Source: Hysterangium stoloniferum
Lineage: Eukaryota; Basidiomycota; Agaricomycetes; Hysterangiales; Hysterangiaceae
Direction of reading: 5' to 3'
Length of the DNA stretch: 64,000 nt
Assembly: GCA_015178975.1 (NCBI GenBank)
Contig: WHVD01000016.1
Location: 434,001-498,000 of the forward strand
Numbering within the stretch: the stretch's first letter is position 1; each line of letters begins with the position of its first letter. Under the pieces are notes generated by a model. The model made no database searches. It was not told where the DNA came from and worked only from the letters and a program-made list of their open reading frames with translations. A program made the position numbers and the translations under genes. Below are positions 60,776-64,000 of the stretch, piece after piece.

Positions 60776-62203
60776 TTATACAGTCTCCAGCTGATTGATG
60801 TTCTTGCTGTTAAATAATAGCCATCTCAAGCCCTCTTTCAAGTCGTTGCGTTGTTTTCTGGAAGCCTCGAGCTCCGGATGGTAAAATTGGAACCAGTGTG
60901 GCAGGCCCGGATACCTCGAAAAAACGAAAACCGATTTAACCAACGAGTCGAATCACAGCAGGGAACACCTGGACTCACACGTCGACTTTCGTGGGTATCA
61001 TGCATTTTTTTAATAGCTGTTCATATAGAAATGCATCGTCTCGGAGGGGGTCCAACCCACATATCTGAAAGTATGCTGGAGGAAGTCGCGCAAGCTCAGA
61101 CAGCGGGGTTAGAAGGGGAGAGGCGTCGGGGTCAGACCCGTGAGATCCATAATACATTTCTGGCATGTTTTGTAAGGCCACATCATCACAGCAAACAGCC
61201 AATATAAGACTCACCTGCGGCCCACAATACCTTTCTTTTACAGAGCCCTGGAGCGTCACTGTTCTGGTCTAGTGAAAGAAGCAGATCTTTGAACCTTTGA
61301 GGGGTAGTCTAGCCAAGTCAAGAAAACTGCGGCATATATTGACTCACTTTTCAGGATAACAAGTGGGGTCGATGAGGGTAGGGATAAGCAGTACCTGTCC
61401 TGTCGGCGAAGGGATTCCAGGATCGTTTATCGCTCGACGAGTGGCCACAGCTGCCAAGTTACCACCAGCCGAAAGGCCACCAATGATAAACCCCTTAGTA
61501 GTATCAACCAAGAATTCTTCTTTGTGAGTGATTACCTGTCCGCCTTATTCAGAAACGCAAAAAATTGTAGTGGTATATGCCCGTCGTACCCATCGAATTC
61601 CAGAGTAAACGTCGTTCAAGGGAGTAGGAAAAGGGAATTCGGGGGCTTTGCGATAGTCAGTACTGATAATAACGATCCTGTATTCAACTGCCAGTTCCCG
61701 CAATATAATGTCGTCGCTATCCAGGTTCCCTGACCAAAATCCTGCATAACGTCGGGGGTTCCCGGGTTATGTATCCCTAAACTGATTGGAAGCGATCATG
61801 TCATGCGTACCTCCGCCATACGTCCATGAGAAAAGCGGGAAGTGGACCGATTTATCTTCGCCTAGAGAGGAGTCGTGCTGGGGAATATACGACCGTAATG
61901 TAATAAAGCCATCCTCGACAGGAATCTCTCTATCAGCCACCGTAATGCCTGCTGTCAGCGCTTTAGAGGAAGCGATTCAGTCCTGGTTCGTTTTCGTATG
62001 CTCCAAAGTCCGCACTTACGAGTACCTAAGTTGGCCGCCAAAAGCTTGAATGTTGCGTTCAGTTGAGCACGAAACTCCACAACTCCGATGCGTTTTACAA
62101 TGTCGGCTGGTCCCAGCGATTCAGACTCGGATCCGGCTCCCTGTTGGCAGGCGACTTCCACCCATTCTGGATCTGGTTGGGATAGATGTGTGTATTGCGA
62201 CAT
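60776..62203 (-). CDS. Alpha/beta hydrolase, hormone-sensitive-lipase (HSL) type esterase
   Basis: Predicted serine esterase of the HSL family. Start Met at 62203 gives MSQYTHLSQPDPEWVEVACQ. Exons joined by short introns yield ITVADREIPVEDGFITLRSY, then the oxyanion-hole region SWTYGGGFWSGNLDSDD, where the usual HGGG is YGGG. ISTDYRKAPEFPFPTPLNDV is the DYRLAPEHPFP block. The nucleophile elbow is GLSAGGNLAA. The catalytic Asp is in ICGLDPLRDDA and the His in YPGLPHWFQFYHPE; the protein ends at 60776. All three catalytic residues are present. The join CYPEK to FKDLLLSLDQN uses an acceptor ending CAAAG. The substrate is unknown. Confidence 0.85.
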
Positions 62204-63021
62204 CGTAAGTGACGTGGAGTCCTGTGATTGCCATAATCTGTTCCTGGTACTCGCTTACCGGCCGGGAGGTTGCGATATTTCAAATCTGACTGAGAGCCTT
62301 TATACGAATATTCAAGCTTCACAATAGTATTGATTGCTAAGATCCACACTTTAGATGCCTTCATTAGATATTTTCAGGTTGACTGGGAGCCATAGTGAAC
62401 AATCCAAAGGAACTCCTAGAATAGATTGCCGCCACACTGATGCCACTGATAATTACATGCGGTAAATATGGATTTGGACCACAAATAACTAATACTGAAG
62501 GGAAATCTCTAAGTCAGTATTCAAACTGAGGAATAGTACAATACATCAGCCTATTTTATAGTAAGGACTAAGATAACAGAGACATGGACAAATGAAGCAA
62601 AAAGTGAATGGGAGAAGAACGGGGGCCTGATGGGGAGCGGTCACCTGAATGATAAAGAGTTTTATAAAAGAAAATATGATAGAAAAACCACCGAGCAATA
62701 AGGAGTATGGTTATTCCGGCGGGGCCAAAGCAGTGGTTAACACCAGAGCAATACCTTAGATCGAGTCCTATTTATAAATATGTTTTTTTGCAATAAACAT
62801 GTGCTCTACGACAATCAGGGTCACTATCTGTGAGCCTATTCCCCGGGTTCAAGCCCCGAGAAATACGAAGCCCCGGGCTAGACATCGCTCGAATCAGACG
62901 GACACTAGAGTCCATAACAGCTTCCAGGAGTAAATACGATTTATGATTTAAATGCTTCCTTCATCTGTCAAAAAATTACCAATCGCGCCATACGATGCCC
63001 TGTAATGGAATGGACCAAGTA
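62204..63021. other. Intergenic between esterase promoter and UGGT stop
   Basis: About 820 bp, AT-rich, no coding frame. Two spots resemble a tRNA B-box (GATCGAGTCC at about 62760, GGTTCAAGCCC at about 62847), but no cloverleaf forms. Confidence 0.4.
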
Positions 63022-64000
63022 CTATAGCTCATCGTGTGGTAGCGAGTCACTAGCAACAATTTGCTCAGTTTCAACCTTCGTTGTGTCAACTTGACCTTCT
63101 TCGTGTGGTGGTTTAACCGGAGAAGCTTTAGTTCCTACATTTGCCAGAGCATCCGCACCACTGGTGTAGGCGTCTGAACGAATGGCGCCGTTTTCTGCAA
63201 GCATACGTGCAAATTGCGAAATTTCGTTATCGTACTCCTCCCACTCAGGTATCTGCCGCGCACGGGCTAGCTTTGGTTCTTTCTGTAAATGCATTGTTAA
63301 TTATGCGGCTGAGACTACGCTACAACCAACTGACCGTTAGAGGATTTTGGCAAAGATCGATGGTTTTCGCACGATGCAACCTATCCTTGCTGCCTATATG
63401 TAAAATAAAATCTCAGATTCCTGAGATATTAGAGCTCGTATGAACACGTACACCAAGTCTCGCACTAATAATAGACAAGTTCAAGTAAACAGATTGTGTG
63501 ACATGAAAAAAAGAAAAAAAAACGTACCCATAGCCAATCTTCTGGGAGAGAGAACTGCACCAATATATCCATTTCATGACCGATTCCTAAACACACTAAC
63601 TAGGCACTTACTATTGGAACCTCATGCTGTAGATTGTTAGGTAAATCTGCGAAAGAGTGTTAATACGACATGAGCCAACCACATGGCGGACGAACCTTGA
63701 TCGAGATTGGCAAGCGAGCCGGGGTCAGCAGATAAAGCTTGGTATGATCCTCGCAATCGGTCCTGTGGTGACAACGTTAGGTGACGATCTCCTTCATGGG
63801 TACAGAACACATACGCCTGCTGCTAATTGACGGAAGCGAATGAGGTCTATCACATACAATGCGCTGTGGAAATTGAGAGACGCTCTAGAACATTGAATAC
63901 CAAAAAGCTTACCTAATGTGATATGGTTTTTCTCTTAAAAATTCCTTCCAATATCCTGTCTTCCAGAACCTGAAACCTTCCATTTCCACGTTGTCATTGC
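63022..64000 (-). CDS. UGGT: UDP-glucose:glycoprotein glucosyltransferase, C-terminal part
   Basis: ER-lumen folding sensor that re-glucosylates misfolded glycoproteins. Only the C-terminal catalytic part is in the window; the 5' part lies beyond 64000. In order: GFRFWKTGYWKEFLREKPYH, SALYVIDLIRFRQLAAG, DRLRGSYQALSADPGSLANL, DQDLPNNLQHEVPIF, SLPEDWLW, CETWC, SKDRLHRAKTIDLCQNPLT, KEPKLARARQIPEWEEYD. These follow the conserved glycosyltransferase-24 domain closely. The protein ends SLPHDEL, an HDEL ER-retention signal, with the stop at 63022-63024. Introns are many and short, and one exon is only 13 nt (63452-63464). Confidence 0.95.

Noticed and set aside
62745..62860. tRNA-like B-box sequences (GATCGAGTCC, GGTTCAAGCCC)
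   Set aside because: No matching acceptor or anticodon stems could be built on either strand.

Overview
The window is nuclear DNA of a filamentous fungus, most likely a mushroom-forming basidiomycete (Agaricomycotina). The evidence is dense genes with many GT-AG introns of about 47-60 nt, histone genes broken by four or five introns, fungal versions of PMA1, SNF1, SEC62, NMD3 and HID1, a Bem1-type SH3-PX protein, tRNA genes with introns, and Ty1/copia debris. No organism name can be given from sequence alone.

Layout. 1-5.0 kb: an F-box/WD40/UIM protein (+), an intron-containing tRNA-Lys(CTT) and a HAD-type dehalogenase (+). 5.0-8.0 kb: about 3 kb without a recognisable gene. 8.05-13.9 kb: a chromatin and energy-signalling cluster with divergent H2B(-)/H2A(+), SNF1 kinase (+) and H3 (+). 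14.6-21 kb: an arrestin-like protein (+), a small membrane protein (-), HID1 (-) and tRNA-Asn(GTT) with a 4-nt insertion in the anticodon loop. 21.9-25.7 kb: a flavin monooxygenase (+) and a PPR-like, probably mitochondrial protein (-). 26.1-29.5 kb: a coiled-coil/PHD/chromo-like protein whose middle is built from tandemly duplicated exon-plus-intron units (-). 29.75-31.8 kb: NMD3 (-). 32-34 kb: a patch of hairpin and inverted-repeat elements. 35.2-38.7 kb: PMA1 plasma-membrane H+-ATPase (-). 41.5-47.7 kb: an MGR3-like mitochondrial TPR protein (+), SEC62 (-) and an unusual SH3-PX-RING protein (+).

48.6-59.6 kb is a repeat island. Three short interstitial telomere-like tracts lie in it, pointing towards each other at its two sides. 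Inside is a nest of LTR elements four deep, each with its own 5-bp target duplication: solo LTR A1 > solo LTR B > full-length copia element C > solo LTR A2. A1 sits in an unidentified repeated gene (D). A reversed third copy (A3) sits in yet another LTR-like repeat (E). Ordinary genes resume at 60.8 kb with an HSL-type esterase (-) and the HDEL-terminated C-terminus of UDP-glucose:glycoprotein glucosyltransferase (-), which runs off the right edge.

Most splice models were derived by hand from GT..AG signals, frame continuity and family resemblance. For the F-box gene, HAD, H2A, H2B, H3, SNF1, FMO, PPR, PHD, SEC62, MGR3-like and SH3-PX-RING genes the exon lengths sum to a whole number of codons. 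The most notable observations are the Bem1-like SH3-PX protein with a RING finger where PB1 is expected, the tandem symmetric exon array in the PHD/chromo gene, the dated retroelement nest between opposed telomeric tracts, and an identical 10-bp-spaced pair of CACGTGA boxes in front of two unrelated genes.
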